A stretch of 64,000 bases of DNA from Eupeodes corollae. Lineage: Eukaryota; Arthropoda; Insecta; Diptera; Syrphidae. The stretch spans positions 259,274,572 to 259,338,571 of the forward strand of contig NC_079147.1 of the NCBI RefSeq assembly GCF_945859685.1, read 5' to 3'. The notes under the pieces were generated by a model that worked only from the letters and a program-made list of their open reading frames with translations, was not told the DNA's origin and did not search any database. The first letter of the stretch is position 1, and the number at the start of each line of letters is the position of its first letter. The translations under genes and the position numbers were made by a program. Shown here in pieces: positions 34,580 to 46,011 of the stretch.

Positions 34580-36530
34580 TTCGTAAAAAATTTCGAACTC
34601 GAGATTTTAATCAAACATGATATTACAATGGTAGAATAGTCGAAAAAAGTGGGTCCCGCGATTCGGTCCGGTATGTTTTGTCTGTCTGTCCACGCTACTA
34701 TAGCCTAAACCATTGGGTCGATTGAGTTCAATCTTGGTAGTTAAGCTTGTTTTTATTTTTTTTTTGGTCAAAAAACGAAAACTAAAATTTTTTTCAAAAA
34801 CAAACCAATAGATTTTTTTTTAAATTACCTCTAAAATTTTATTTTTTGAACTTGACTTCTTTTAATAAGAAAATTTCTCCGGAAAGGTACAGCTCATAGA
34901 ACCATTTTTGTTTTTTTAATTTTTTCAGCACCTTATTTACCGCTTTCAAAACTTTTTTTTAAGAAAGCTCTTATATTACCTTAAGAATATTTGATTATCA
35001 GTAAAAAATTTTTTTGTTTGGATTTTAAAAATAATAGGTATTGATTTTTTATGTCACCATTTTATATCTCAAAAAAGGTTCATCATTTCTTACGAAATTC
35101 AAATGTAGAGCTTATTTTTACTATCATTAAACAACTACATACCAAAAATATTTTTAGAACCAAATTTGAATATTTAAAAAATAATTTATAAAAAAACAGC
35201 TCTAACGATTTTCGAAACAAAAATTTTAAAATTCAAGGTTTTTTTGATTCATAAAATGATATTTATATTTTTGAAGACAAACTTATTCTTCAAGTAAAAT
35301 TTAGAATCTTAAATTAGTTTTTTTAAATTATTTTACTTGTATTAAATGTAACCCCCTGACATCACACCAGATCAAAGCCTGCCCGAAAGAGCGCATTATT
35401 TGGACAACGTTTTAAATACATTCCTGTATTTTATCCAAATTAATGCATTTGGTACATATTTATGTATTTTTATAGCTCTAACTATTTGAAATACAAACGA
35501 TGGATGTGTACCAGCACTGCATTGGATTAACGAATATGATATGTTTAATCAACAATCTATTTTAAAGTGTCTATCAAGAAGTATTATCTTGATACATTTG
35601 AACGTATGATTTTAATATATTATTCTTTAAGAATAAGGTTGTTTCACATATATTTTACATGCTAATGCAAGAAGGGCGAGAAAGAGTGTATGCATTTTCT
35701 ATTAAAATCACTTGTTTTAACGTACAACCTCTACAACTACTGCTTACGTGTCATTTCATAACTAAAATCCAAAAAGCACAAGAACCTGACTGTACTGACT
35801 GTAAACAACACACGAACAGCAATTTCTTGTACCTGTTCGTAAGCTTTTATTTTTTTTAACTTTAACGAAAAAATAAACTGAACGTAATAATTCCATGTTT
35901 AAGCTGAAAACTTGTAGGAAAGAATGAATGTGATTGGATTGTAGTAAGTACCTTCTACGTAACATTCCTTCATTATCATCATAAACATGTCCTTTTCATA
36001 AAGCATAAAGCTAAGCACAACAATGAACACAACCAATAGGCAATCGCTTTACAATTTAAACAGACATGTTCTGCCTCTTTCTTACCCTCAGATAATTTAT
36101 TTCCCATCCTGGTTCTTCTGATATGAAATTGAAATAAAGCTATCCAAAGGAAAAAGCTTTAAAACAAAGTAGTTGAATACACAAACAATTGTTTTCTTTA
36201 AGTATGCTTATAAGTATTTTTCATTTCCGGGATGAGTTGTCCTAGGATGAGTTGTCCTAGGATGAGTTGTGTCTTGGATGAAACTAGCTTACCGAGAAAA
36301 AATGGTATGTATTCGATAAGTTCATTCAAATACACAAACCATTTCTAACTTAATATTTTTCGAGTATTTCTTATTTTGATTATATTAAATAGTTAAGTTT
36401 TTCAAAAAATTATAAACAAATATTTAACAAAATACACTTTACATAGTCTACGGAAAATGCTCTTTGTTTTGATACCTTATTTGTTAAAATAAATTTCGTA
36501 TTGGAGCCGAAAAAGGGAGACATGCTAACG
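34580..36530 (-). repeat. Family B element, inverted copy (B1)
   Basis: On the minus strand this reads from the CCCTTTTTCGGCTCCAAT block (about 36504-36521) through ACAACTCATCC motifs, the AATTGTTTGTGTATTCAACT block (about 36170-36200), ATAATGCGCTCTTTCGGGCA (about 35385-35404) and TGAGCTGTACCTTTCCGGAG (about 34875-34894), to a 3' block with ATCATGTTTGATTAAAATC (34600-34630). Every segment recurs at 41008-42595 or 63213-64000 in the opposite orientation. No long open frame is present. Confidence 0.8.
36230..36274 (+). repeat. 15-bp tandem repeat, three units
   Basis: GGATGAGTTGTCCTA occurs at 36230 and 36245, with a partial third unit at 36260. Other family B copies have about one unit at the homologous place, so this is a local expansion. 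Confidence 0.8.
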
Positions 36531-36613
36531 AAAAATATATATCGTGATGATTCGTCCAGACTAAATGTCTATTCTCGACAAAAAAAAATTCCCTCCGCCA
36601 TAAGCGCACTATC

Positions 36614-36640
36614 TTTGTATATGAAAACTTCATATACAAA
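36614..36640. other. Short perfect hairpin
   Basis: TTTGTATATGAA and TTCATATACAAA, 12-bp arms separated by 3 nt, flanked by GCACTAT on both sides (direct repeat), as expected for a tiny inverted-repeat insertion. Confidence 0.5.
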
Positions 36641-36744
36641 GGCACTATTTGCTTCTGAACAACATACAAATTTAACGCAAATCAATACTATCTTAATTAT
36701 TCGCCTAGTATTAAATTTTCCCTAATTTCTTTTTTCTTAACTTG

Positions 36745-36900
36745 GCTTGTTTTAGTTAAAAAAATGTATTTTTGTATTGTTTCGGAAGGCTACCACTCAT
36801 AGAACCGTAAATTTGTTTTTATAAATCTCAGGAACTAATGAACCGATTTCAATATTTGATGATCAAAATATATATGTATATATGTATTTATTTGAATATA
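36745..36900 (-). repeat. Family B fragment
   Basis: CTCATAGAACCGTAAATTTG and AACTAATGAACCGATTTCAA recur at 50270-50320 and, in part, in B1 at about 34895. Confidence 0.5.
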
Positions 36901-37336
36901 TTTTTTTGGATTTTTGAAAAAAAAACTGACTGCTAGATTTTTATAATAAATATGTACTGAATATGAAAAACAAAACAATATTTTTTGCGAGATAAAATTA
37001 GTTTGAAGATAATTTTTTTAATTTTTTTAAAATAATTGAGTAGAAAGTAAAAATTAAAGTTTTAGTATTGTTTTTTTATGGTTTTTAGTTTCTGTAGAAA
37101 CAAAACTGTCACTCAAAACTTTACCGAATATTATTCATAACCCTAAATTTTTAAAAAGACATTTGAGTCAAAAACCAATGTTTAGAAAAAATTTTACCAG
37201 ATATCAAAAACGTTATTTTTCGTTGTAAACATATGGAGATAAAATCATTTCTTTTTCGTAAAATGTTCGAGGTGACAGTTTCAGTTTTGATTTATACAAA
37301 AAAACGTAAGTTGAATTTTTTTCATAAAACATATAA
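36901..37336 (+). repeat. Family A copy (A7), 5' part, interrupted by a retrotransposon
   Basis: Degenerate core units (TAGTTTGAAGATAAT, TTTTAGTATTG) up to TAAAACATATAA (37325-37336), where the insertion starts. Confidence 0.7.
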
Positions 37337-39082
37337 GATAGATAGATAAGATAGATAGATAAGTTCTTTATTTTTTCAATTTTCTTATAAGTACAATATT
37401 TAATGATAAAAGATATACAAAGCATGGCTTTATAAGCCGTCTGCCGGAAAAAAAAAACTAATTAAATAAACAACCAAAAAAAAAAAAAGTACAATTTGAG
37501 TAAAAAGAGAGAATATTTCACAAAATAAGTTTCATAGTTAAAAAAAAGAAAATGTAAATATAAATATAAATATAAATATAAATATTAAAGAAAACATTTT
37601 TTTTTTTTTTTAATTATTATTTTCATAATGTGACTTTTAGTTTAGTCAAAAGAAAGAAAAAAAAAGAAAATATTGAACCATATGGAAAGAATGTTCACCA
37701 TTAAAGTATATTTTGATATATATACATATATAGTATAAAAAAAGCAATAACAGGTATTTATAAGTTTAATAAAAAATGTGACTTTTAGTTTAGTCAAAAC
37801 AAAAAAATTAAGGAAAAAAAGAAAAATATTGGTAATGGGCTTTTAGTTTAGCTAAAACAGATAATGGTTTGTAAGTGAGAAAAAAAAGCAAAAAAAAATA
37901 GGAAAAGAACTGTATATTTCTCAAGTTTTTTTTTTAATTTTAAGGACTTTTAATTTGGTTAAAAACAAAAAAAAAAAAAACAAAAAAAAAAGAAAGGAGA
38001 AGATACAATCACATTAACATCGTCTTACAACTCAAAACAAACTCAAACACTCGTTTCGATATTTTCGTGCATGTGAGACATAGCGTATAAGAGGCTTCCA
38101 GCCACGATCTCCGTTTAGTACACTGACACATTCCTGTTGGGAAAGAAAACTAGAATAAAAGTAGAGCCTTCGGATTTCCTGTAATATTGGGCAAAGTGCT
38201 AAAAAATGCAAAACATCTTCGTTTTGACCAAGGTTGCAAAGAGAGCACACAGGTTTTAAGTCTGTTCTATGTGGTCTATAATTTAAATCGAGCATTTCCG
38301 TTCTTATCTTGAAGATCAAGCTCATTTCAGAAACTGTAAACTCTTCTCTAAAATAGTTTCTTTTACCAAGTTTCAGATTAAGTTGTCTGTATATATTCCT
38401 GGATGTTGATGCAGTCCCTCTCGCAACACAAAGTCTATACATCGAGTCATCTATAACAGAGATACATTCATATAATGCATTTTTTATTGCTTCCACATTG
38501 TCCACTGGCAATGATATTGAAAGGTTATGTGCTACAGCAAGATCATACCAATTTTTGACAGGACTATATCCACTACTAAAACAAATTGTAAGGAGTCTTT
38601 TTTGCAAGTTTTGGTCAGATCGCTTCACAACTCTGATCATAAAATCGGCGTTAGCCTTTAAGTTTTTCAAGAAAATTTGAGGTAAGCCTGTCTCTAGGTG
38701 GATAGCATAATTAGGAGTGTTAATAGGTAACCTAAAAATTCGCTTGATAAAATACCTCTGTATATTTTCCATTTCCTCCAACTGTTCGTAACCATATACT
38801 TCATTACCATAGCAAAAACAAGTATTCACGGTGGCATTGAAGACTTTGAATTTTGAGATTGGATCTACGAGTTTATTTGCGAAGAACTGGGACCACATTG
38901 TATTTATTGCAATTTTTGCAGCGGTTGTTTTTTCTTTTATAAAGGTTTGAATTTTAAGATTATATGTCATTGTATACCCAAGATACTTAAATTCATTAAC
39001 AACCTCAATTATCTCACCATCTAAAGTCCAATTCCGCCCATAGCAAGTTGATCTACTTCGAGATCTAAAAACCATTATTTAT
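37337..39082 (-). mobile_element. Young 5'-truncated non-LTR retrotransposon
   Basis: On the minus strand this holds an uninterrupted 347-codon frame (38032-39075), the C-terminal third of a reverse transcriptase. IEVVNEFKYLGYTMTYN is at residues 24-40, the thumb region NTCFCYGNEVYGYEQLEEME near 90, FIKRIFRLPINTPNYAIHLE at about 115, and a CSLCNLGQNEDVLHFLALC zinc-knuckle near 295. A long UTR (37337-38031) follows, then a (TATC)n tail at 37337-37365. The catalytic palm is missing because the copy is 5'-truncated, so the ATG at 39075 is fortuitous. TAAAACATATAA on both sides (37325-37336, 39083-39094) is a 12-bp target-site duplication. The open frame suggests a recent insertion. Confidence 0.88.
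37632..37964. repeat. Four copies of a 20-bp motif in the retrotransposon 3' UTR
   Basis: GACTTTTAGTTTAGTCAAAA and close variants start at 37632, 37780, 37839 and 37945. The motif is itself partly palindromic (TTTTAGTTTAGTCAAAA). A-runs separate the copies. Confidence 0.6.
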
Positions 39083-39094
39083 TAAAACATATAA

Positions 39095-39352
39095 TTGAAC
39101 TCGCTAGCGTTATTGGTTCACTAAATTTGTTTGAGAATCCTTTCTACATTTTTATTTGTAAACAAAATTTATTTGAAGTCAATTACTCTACTGTTTCTTG
39201 AGCTATGGACTACGAAAAAAAACATAGCAAATGTACGGAAGCACGAACGTACGTACAAACGCACGCCTCTCCCCTTGAAACTTCGAGAAATGTCAACATT
39301 TTCAATTGAACAAATCGGACCGATTACAATATCTTCCAACGGTAAGTTAATA
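39095..39352 (+). repeat. Family A copy (A7), 3' part
   Basis: Resumes with TGAACTCGCTAGCGTTATTGG, keeps CTTGAGCTATGGAC, the microsatellite (about 39236-39260) and GAAATGTCAACATTTTCAAT, and ends in an eroded hairpin at 39334-39350. Confidence 0.75.
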
Positions 39353-41007
39353 AAGCACAAAAATTAAGAGCAAGGCTACGGCCAAGAATTAATTTTTGTT
39401 TTGACAGAACAATAAATTTCTTTCAATTATTGAAAATAAGAGTTTTAGTGCTATTCGCAATTTACTAGTACTAAAATATATTTATTATCATATCATCCGC
39501 TACAATCACTTATTAATAGAACCTACATTTAAACGTTCTACCATGATTTTTAATTCTACCTGCTCTAAGTGACGGTAGGTTGGTCCCGTGAGTCACTTTA
39601 GAATTTATTTTATTTTATCTTTTTAATTATTGTTCTTCAAAGCACAGTTGTGTTCGAAAAAGTTAAATTAATTTTCATTTGAAATCAATATCGTTCTTTA
39701 TTTGATTTTAATATCGCTCTTCTTTATTTGCTACAAGCGTTATTAACAATTATTTGGAAATAAGACTCAAGTCTTTATTTTGTAATCACCTTATCCACGT
39801 TTAAATAAATATCCGTTTTTATTACCCTTTGCCATCATAAATGATTCTTTTTGATTCTGTTAAGTTCTTAACAAAAGCTAACAAAAGAAAATAATTAATG
39901 TTTAAGCTGTTTTCCAAAAAATTCAAAACGTTGAGCCGATTTAGTAGCACTTTTTCTTATTTTTAAGCAATTAAATGGATTTTCATAAATTTTGAAACAC
40001 AACAAATTTATTATTCTGAAGCTATTCCGATATAATATAATTTATACTAATTTAATGTTGTACACTAAAAACAAACTGACAAATTCCAAAGGTAATATGA
40101 TTTTTTATTCAACTCTGTTTAACTATTTTTTCAAAAAGCTGATTTTGTTTAAATTTACATCAACTCTAATATTTTTGGGAGATTTGTAAGACAGACCAAA
40201 ACTATCACTTTTTCTATTAATTTTTTTTTAAAGAAAAAACTCCACTAAATGATTGTTTTGAAAACTCATTCTGAAGATTTTGATGTTATTATCATTAAAA
40301 CAAAAATCACTTAAAGTAAATATTTCTGCTGGTTCTGAAAATAAAGAGGATGAATTATAGGCTCATCTCTATGAACTGTGTAATTATATTCTAACGACTT
40401 TTAAACGTTGAAATATGTTAAAATATTCAATTTGATAAATTGGACTGAGTGCAATAACTTCCAAGTTAAAAAGAGTTAAAAAAGTAATTTACAAATCGCA
40501 TTACTTTAGCGAATACATTCCAAAATGAAATACTATTTATGTATGGTTCTTCAACAAAATTTATATTTTCTTACCTTACAAGTTTTACTCCTAAAAATAT
40601 GACACTTTTTGTATTAGAAAACTTCATGTATGTATGAATTGAGTTTGAATAAAATCGATAAGATGTACAACAACTAGATCATATTAGATCATAACCAGCC
40701 GTTATTGGATCGAATTGGTTAAACAAAATATAGTAATGCCTTTTTATGACGTGTGGACTCAACCCCTAAAAACTTAACATATAGAAAGTTATTGTAACCG
40801 GCCCAATTTGTCAATAAGAACATTTTGACATTTCAAGCTCTTAGAATCTTAACAAAAGGTTTTAGAGAGATGTCCGTGTTTGTTTGTGCATTCGTACGTA
40901 TATAGACGTTCGTAACTTCGGGATATTTTTATTCGTCAGCCGTCACTGGAAACAAAATATGCATAGAACAATTACCGTTTTTGACATCTGATTTAAATTT
41001 TAGAAAA
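39353..41007. other. Intergenic DNA with two family A 3' ends
   Basis: Mostly unrecognised A+T-rich DNA. A plus-strand family A 3' end lies at about 40385-40470 (TTGGACTGAGTGCAATAACT) and a minus-strand one at about 40786-40915 (GAAAGTTATTGTAACCGG). They converge, about 315 bp apart. Confidence 0.5.
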
Positions 41008-42595
41008 AAAAAAACAAAGTTTTCTGGGTCGCACGAACTTGTTCCTGCATGCAAAGAATCTGTTTAAAAAAGTACCTATGTAAGATTTAAAATGTATCTG
41101 TTAAATAAGTTTGTCTTCAAAGATATAAATGCCATTTGATTTGTCAAAAAAACGCGTGATTCATTCCAAGACACTACTCATCCTAGGACAGACAACTCAT
41201 CCCGAAAATGAAAAATACTTGTAAGCATACTTAACGATAACAATTGTTTGTGTATTCAACTACTTTGTTCAAAGCTTTTTCCTTTGGATAGCTTTATTTT
41301 AGTTTAATATTATAAGAAGCAGGATGGAAAGTTAAATATCTGAAGATAAGAAAGAGGAAGAACATGTATGTTTAAATTGTAAAGCGATCGCCTATTGGTT
41401 GTGTAGTTAGGTAGGTGTCTAAAGCGAATAAGAAATTGTTGAGTGGTGTGCTCAGCTTTATGCAGATAGATAAATGAAGACATGTTTGTGATGATAATGA
41501 AGGAATGTTATTTGCGGTAGAAGGTGCTTACTACAACCCAATCACATTCCTTCTTTCCTACAAGTTTTCAGCTTAAACATGGAGTTATTACGTTCAGTTT
41601 ATTGTTTTTTTGTTAAATTTTACAGTCAGGCTCTTGTGCGTTTTAGATTTTAGTTATGAAGTGACATGTAAGCAATAGTTGTAGATGTTTTACGTAACAC
41701 CTATACAGATATAATGTGTATACGTACGTTCTAATTAAAAATACATATGTATACTCTTCCTGGCCCGTTTCTTTCACTTGAACTAAGTATTTATTCTTTT
41801 ATATAGGCGAAGGCAAGTAAAATATGTTCGAAACAACCTTATTCTAAAAGAATAATATGTTAAAATCGTATATACAAAGGTATTAAGATAATACTTCTTG
41901 ATAGATACTTGAAAATAGATTGTTGATTTAATATATCATATTCGTTAATCCGATACAGTGGCGCTACACGGGCGGCCATCGTTGGTATTTACAATAGTTA
42001 TAGTTATAAAAATACATAAATATGTACTAAACGCATTAATTTGGATAAAAGATAGAAATGTAATTACAATTTTGTCAAAATAATGCGCTCTTTCGGGCAC
42101 AGTTAAAATAATTAAAAATAAAAAAAAATTAAGATTCAAAATTTTACCTGAAAAATAAGTTTGTCTTCAAAAATTTAAATGTTATTTTATAAATCAAAAA
42201 GCCCTTGATTTTTAAAATATTTTGGTTTTGAAAATCGTTAGATCGGTTTTTTTAGATACATTTTTTATATATAGGTACAATTTTCCAATTTTGTTCTAAA
42301 AATATTTTTATATATACGCTCTACATTTCAATTTCGTAAGCAAATTTTGACACGTTTTTGAGAAATCGAATTTTGAAAAAACAATTCAACATTTTTTTAA
42401 AAATCCAAAGAATACAAAATTGCACTTTTGATAATCAAATATTGTTAAGGCAATATATCAAAAACAATTATTAAAATCAGTTCATAAATTGTTGAGAAAA
42501 TTAAAAAAAAAAACAATTACGGTTCTGTCAACGGTACCTTTCCTGAGCAATAAAAAAATATGTTTTTCTTATTAAAAGAAGCCAATTCTTATAAA
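41008..42595 (+). repeat. Family B element (B2), opposite orientation to B1
   Basis: Contains GCACGAACTTGTTCCTGCAT (about 41028), CAACTCATCCCG, the AGCGATCGCCTATTGGTTGT block (about 41382), ACATTCCTTCTTTCCTACAA (about 41543), ATAATGCGCTCTTTCGGGCA (about 42080) and GGTACCTTTCCTGAGCAA near 42535. Compared with the copy at 63213 it lacks about 350 bp after the first block. Confidence 0.8.
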
Positions 42596-43028
42596 AGAAG
42601 GCAATTCTGGAGATAAAATCTAATTTTGTTCGAAAAATATTTGAGGTGTCAATTATTTTTTGTTCAGTTTTTTTTTTATTTATAAAAAACAAAATTTTAA
42701 TTGATTTTTTTAACAAAAATATACTTAATTGGTGTCACGTTACAATATATAGTATACAATTCAATTCAAGTCGGTAGCGTTATTTTGGGTTAACCACAAT
42801 TGTAACCTTTTAATGTTTTTGAGAGTCCTTTCTGCATTTTTCTGCATTATTATCTGTATTTGTATTATTGAAGTCGGTATCTCTACTGGTTTTTGAACTA
42901 TGAGCTACGAAACAAACATTTCTAAAAATCTATTATTTAGACTCTACGGAATTTAAAACGATGAGAAATGTCAAAATGTTCATTTCAAAAAATCGGACCG
43001 ATTACAATAACTCCCTATAGGAAGTTAA
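42596..43028 (+). repeat. Family A copy (A8), 3' half
   Basis: Starts in GGAGATAAAATC, passes ACGTTACAATATATAGTAT and CTGCATTTTTCTGCAT, and ends AACTCCCTATAGGAAGTT (43009-43026). The microsatellite is deleted. Confidence 0.75.
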
Positions 43029-43034
43029 AAATCT

Positions 43035-43612
43035 AAAGAAAAAAGAGGCTGAGATGAAACCCACACTGATAACTTCCCATCCCGTCTATATGTATCAATT
43101 TTTACCAAATTTGCGTACTTTTTGTAGATTATATTTTTTTATGAAAAAACGGACTGTTGGATTTTTATAAAAAAAATTACTGAATATCGAAATTAATATT
43201 TTCTGTGAAATAAAATAAGTTTGAAGCCAATATTTGTAATTTTTGAAAAGCTGTTTGAGTCGAAAGTAAATTTTTACCAAGTTTTCGTATTGTTTTTTAT
43301 TTTAGGTTTTTATTTTTTGTAATAAAACTATCAATTCGATTTTTCTCAAAAGCTACCAGATATTAAAAACGTTAATTTTGATTGCACAAAAGTGGTTGGA
43401 ATTAAACTCATTTTTTTAGTAAAATTTGCGATTTGAATTTTTTTTTTAAAAGTTTTTTGTTTATTTATAAAAATAAACCGTTTATTGGATTTTTGTCGAA
43501 AAATATACCTGTTATGTATAACGTTACAATTTATGATATAAAATTTAATTCAAATCTCTAGCGTTTTTGGTTCATGAGATATTAAGGGTTAACCAAAATG
43601 TTCACCTTGTTA
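43035..43612 (+). repeat. Family A copy (A9), 5' part of a fold-back composite
   Basis: Begins AAAAGAGGCTGAGATG only 7 bp after A8 ends, and stops at CAAAATGTTCACCTTGT, just before the microsatellite region. Confidence 0.75.
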
Positions 43613-44300
43613 ACTTCCCATAGGAAGTTATTGTAATGGGTCTGATTTGTCAAATTGAAAATTTTGACATTTCTCGACGTTTCAAGGTCCCTAGAATCGA
43701 AACAAATTTTTTTTAGAAAGATGTCTGTGCGTGCGTGTGTAGTGTACGTACGTTCGTACGTCCGTACGTTCGTAATGTTTTTTTCGTCTTCCATAGCTCA
43801 AGAACCAGCGCTTCTGGTTTTTACCATAGCAGTTTGAAAAAAATTTGAAAACTTTGGTTAACCCTAAATATCTTACGAACCAAAAACGCTATAGACTTGA
43901 AATAAATTGTATATAATATATTGTAATGTGATGTCAAAGAAATATATTTTTTGAAAAAAATCCATTTAACGTTTTTTTTTATAAATCAATAAAAATGAAA
44001 AAAATTTCACCTCCAAAATTGTACGACTAAAATATGATTTCATCTCAAAACATAATGTTTTTGACATTTGATAAAATTTTGAGAAAAATCGGATCGACAG
44101 TTTTTTTTTTATTAAAAATTAAAATCTAAAAAAAACATTACTAAAAGTTGGTGAAAATTGAACATTGATTCAGATATTTTTTTCAAAAACTTGAAATTTA
44201 TTCTTCAACCCAATTTTATCTTATAAGAAATACTGTTTTCAATATTCTGAAAAATGTTGAGAAAAATCGAATTGACAGTTTTTTTTACAAAAAATAAAAA
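43611..44300 (-). repeat. Family A copy (A10), inverted middle of a fold-back composite
   Basis: Starts with the hairpin AACTTCCCATAGGAAGTT (43612-43629) and reads inward with a well-kept microsatellite (GTACGTACGTTCGTACGTCC at 43743-43762) and core units. The segment between CTCAAGAACCAG and the TTTTTACCATAGCAG block is missing here. Confidence 0.75.
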
Positions 44301-44570
44301 CCCACGCAATTTTCTTAAGAGCACTTTCTGCATCTTTCTGCCTTATTATCTGTATAACAGTCTTCCAAATCTCAAGAACCAGAAGCGCTGGTTCTTGAGC
44401 TATGGAAGACGAAAAAACATCCCGAACGTAAGGACGTACGAACGTACGTACACTACACACGCACGCACAGACATCTTTCTAAAAATCTTTTATTTCAACT
44501 CTAGGGAGCATCAAAATTATTAATTTTACAAATCGGACCCTTTACAATTACTTTCTACGTGAAGTTAATA
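44301..44570 (+). repeat. Family A copy (A11), 3' part of a fold-back composite
   Basis: Supplies, in plus orientation, the CCCACGCAATTTTCTTAAG to GTATAACAG segment that A10 lacks. A hairpin CTCAAGAACCAG/CTGGTTCTTGAG follows with a 5-nt loop (44372-44400), then the microsatellite and an eroded 3' end near 44568. Confidence 0.7.
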
Positions 44571-45960
44571 AACAAAATTGGTTAAAACTGATTTTTGACT
44601 CATTTATCTAGAAAATACATTTCTTCAAATAGAAATATTTGTTTTACAAATATTAAATATAAAAAAATGGTGATACAAATCGGTTTTGATTTTGATCTCG
44701 ATAACATAAACAGATATTGAAATCAAACTAATACGCACATGCAAGGTATTGCTAAATTTTAGTTATTTAAAAAAATTAGCAATTAACAACTTTTTTGAAA
44801 AAAAAACAATAACCTAAGTTAAAAGTATGTTCAAAATCAATTTAGTAAGGTTCTAAGTGATTGAAATAAATTTGCAGCTAAATTTGATCTTCTTTGCTAT
44901 AGATTGGATATCCAAAACTAATCTAGAGTTATTTATTAAAAAAATTGTATTTAATCAAATAAATAAACTTTAGATATGCAGCTTCACAAATATATAGCTT
45001 CTAACAAACATTTTGAATATACACAAGTAAAATCTTTGTTTCAATATGTTGAAGCACATTGATAGATTTTCGGGAATCTGTGAAACATGCATAACCTTTA
45101 CAAACAAACAAATATCTCTGCGATTTTAAATTAGCATTTTAAAGATCACATTGTTAAAATATTGAACTATACTAACAATCTGGTTGGGTTCTTAAAATTA
45201 TTACAAATTAATTTAAAAAAATAGTTTCCTTTTAATAAATAAATTTTAATTTCACATGAACCACTGACAATTTTTAAAACTAGTATCTCAACGTCATTGG
45301 CACAGTTCGATTTTCACCATGCGTTAGCTAATAATTCCAAACACGGTAACCTTCCTACCCTTGTACGAAATTAAATGATTTTACCAAAGCAGGAAGTGTT
45401 CCAAAGTAAATTTAATTATCCGTCAGTCAGTTACATGCTCTTCGATTTCTTTAGTCTAAGTCCAGTGTCTCAGCAACTATGTCCTTCATATTCAAGTAAA
45501 ATAATTCTCACATTACATTTTAAATTTGTTGAATACAAAAATACATTTGTACATATTGACTAGAGCCTCAAATAGAAAATGTACATATTAAGCCAGTTGT
45601 ATGCAATTTTTGAGGTGTTCGTTGGATTTATCAATTACACCATTCCTTGACTTTTTAAATTTTTGTTCTCGAGCTTCAATCATAACATCATGGAAACTAA
45701 GGTATACGACGTAATAGGAATGACTTCACTTTAATAATAACTCGAATACATGTATGCGCACAAAAACATGAATTAGCTAAAATAAAATTTAAAGCAAAAT
45801 TTTTTGACATTCAGCCTTCGTGAATTTATTAATCTATAATACACATTTAAAAAATAATAATCAACTGAACACTTTATGCCTATCATCATCATCATCATCA
45901 TATCGCTACTCACATAATCACATAATCCACGATAAATCCTAATCAGTATTGTATTTTTGT
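44571..45960. other. Intergenic A+T-rich DNA
   Basis: No gene or repeat is recognised apart from a short (ATC)n run at 45883-45900. Confidence 0.35.
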
Positions 45961-45966
45961 TTTATT
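45961..45966 (-). terminator. Polyadenylation signal of CRAL-TRIO gene 4
   Basis: AATAAA on the minus strand, 46 bp beyond the TAA stop at 46012-46014. Confidence 0.45.
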
Positions 45967-46011
45967 GATGTTCTTGAAAATTAATCTTGTTTCTTTTGTC
46001 CATTAATTACA

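Noticed and set aside
36484..36725. Overlapping open frames on both strands of 61-74 codons
   Set aside because: They lie partly in family B and over a hairpin; neither shows a recognisable domain or codon bias.
38032..39075. 347-codon minus-strand frame as a host gene
   Set aside because: It contains RT thumb and zinc-knuckle motifs of non-LTR elements, and the insertion is flanked by a 12-bp target-site duplication.
45375..45563. 62-codon plus-strand frame
   Set aside because: No domain, no upstream promoter signs, and composition equal to its surroundings.
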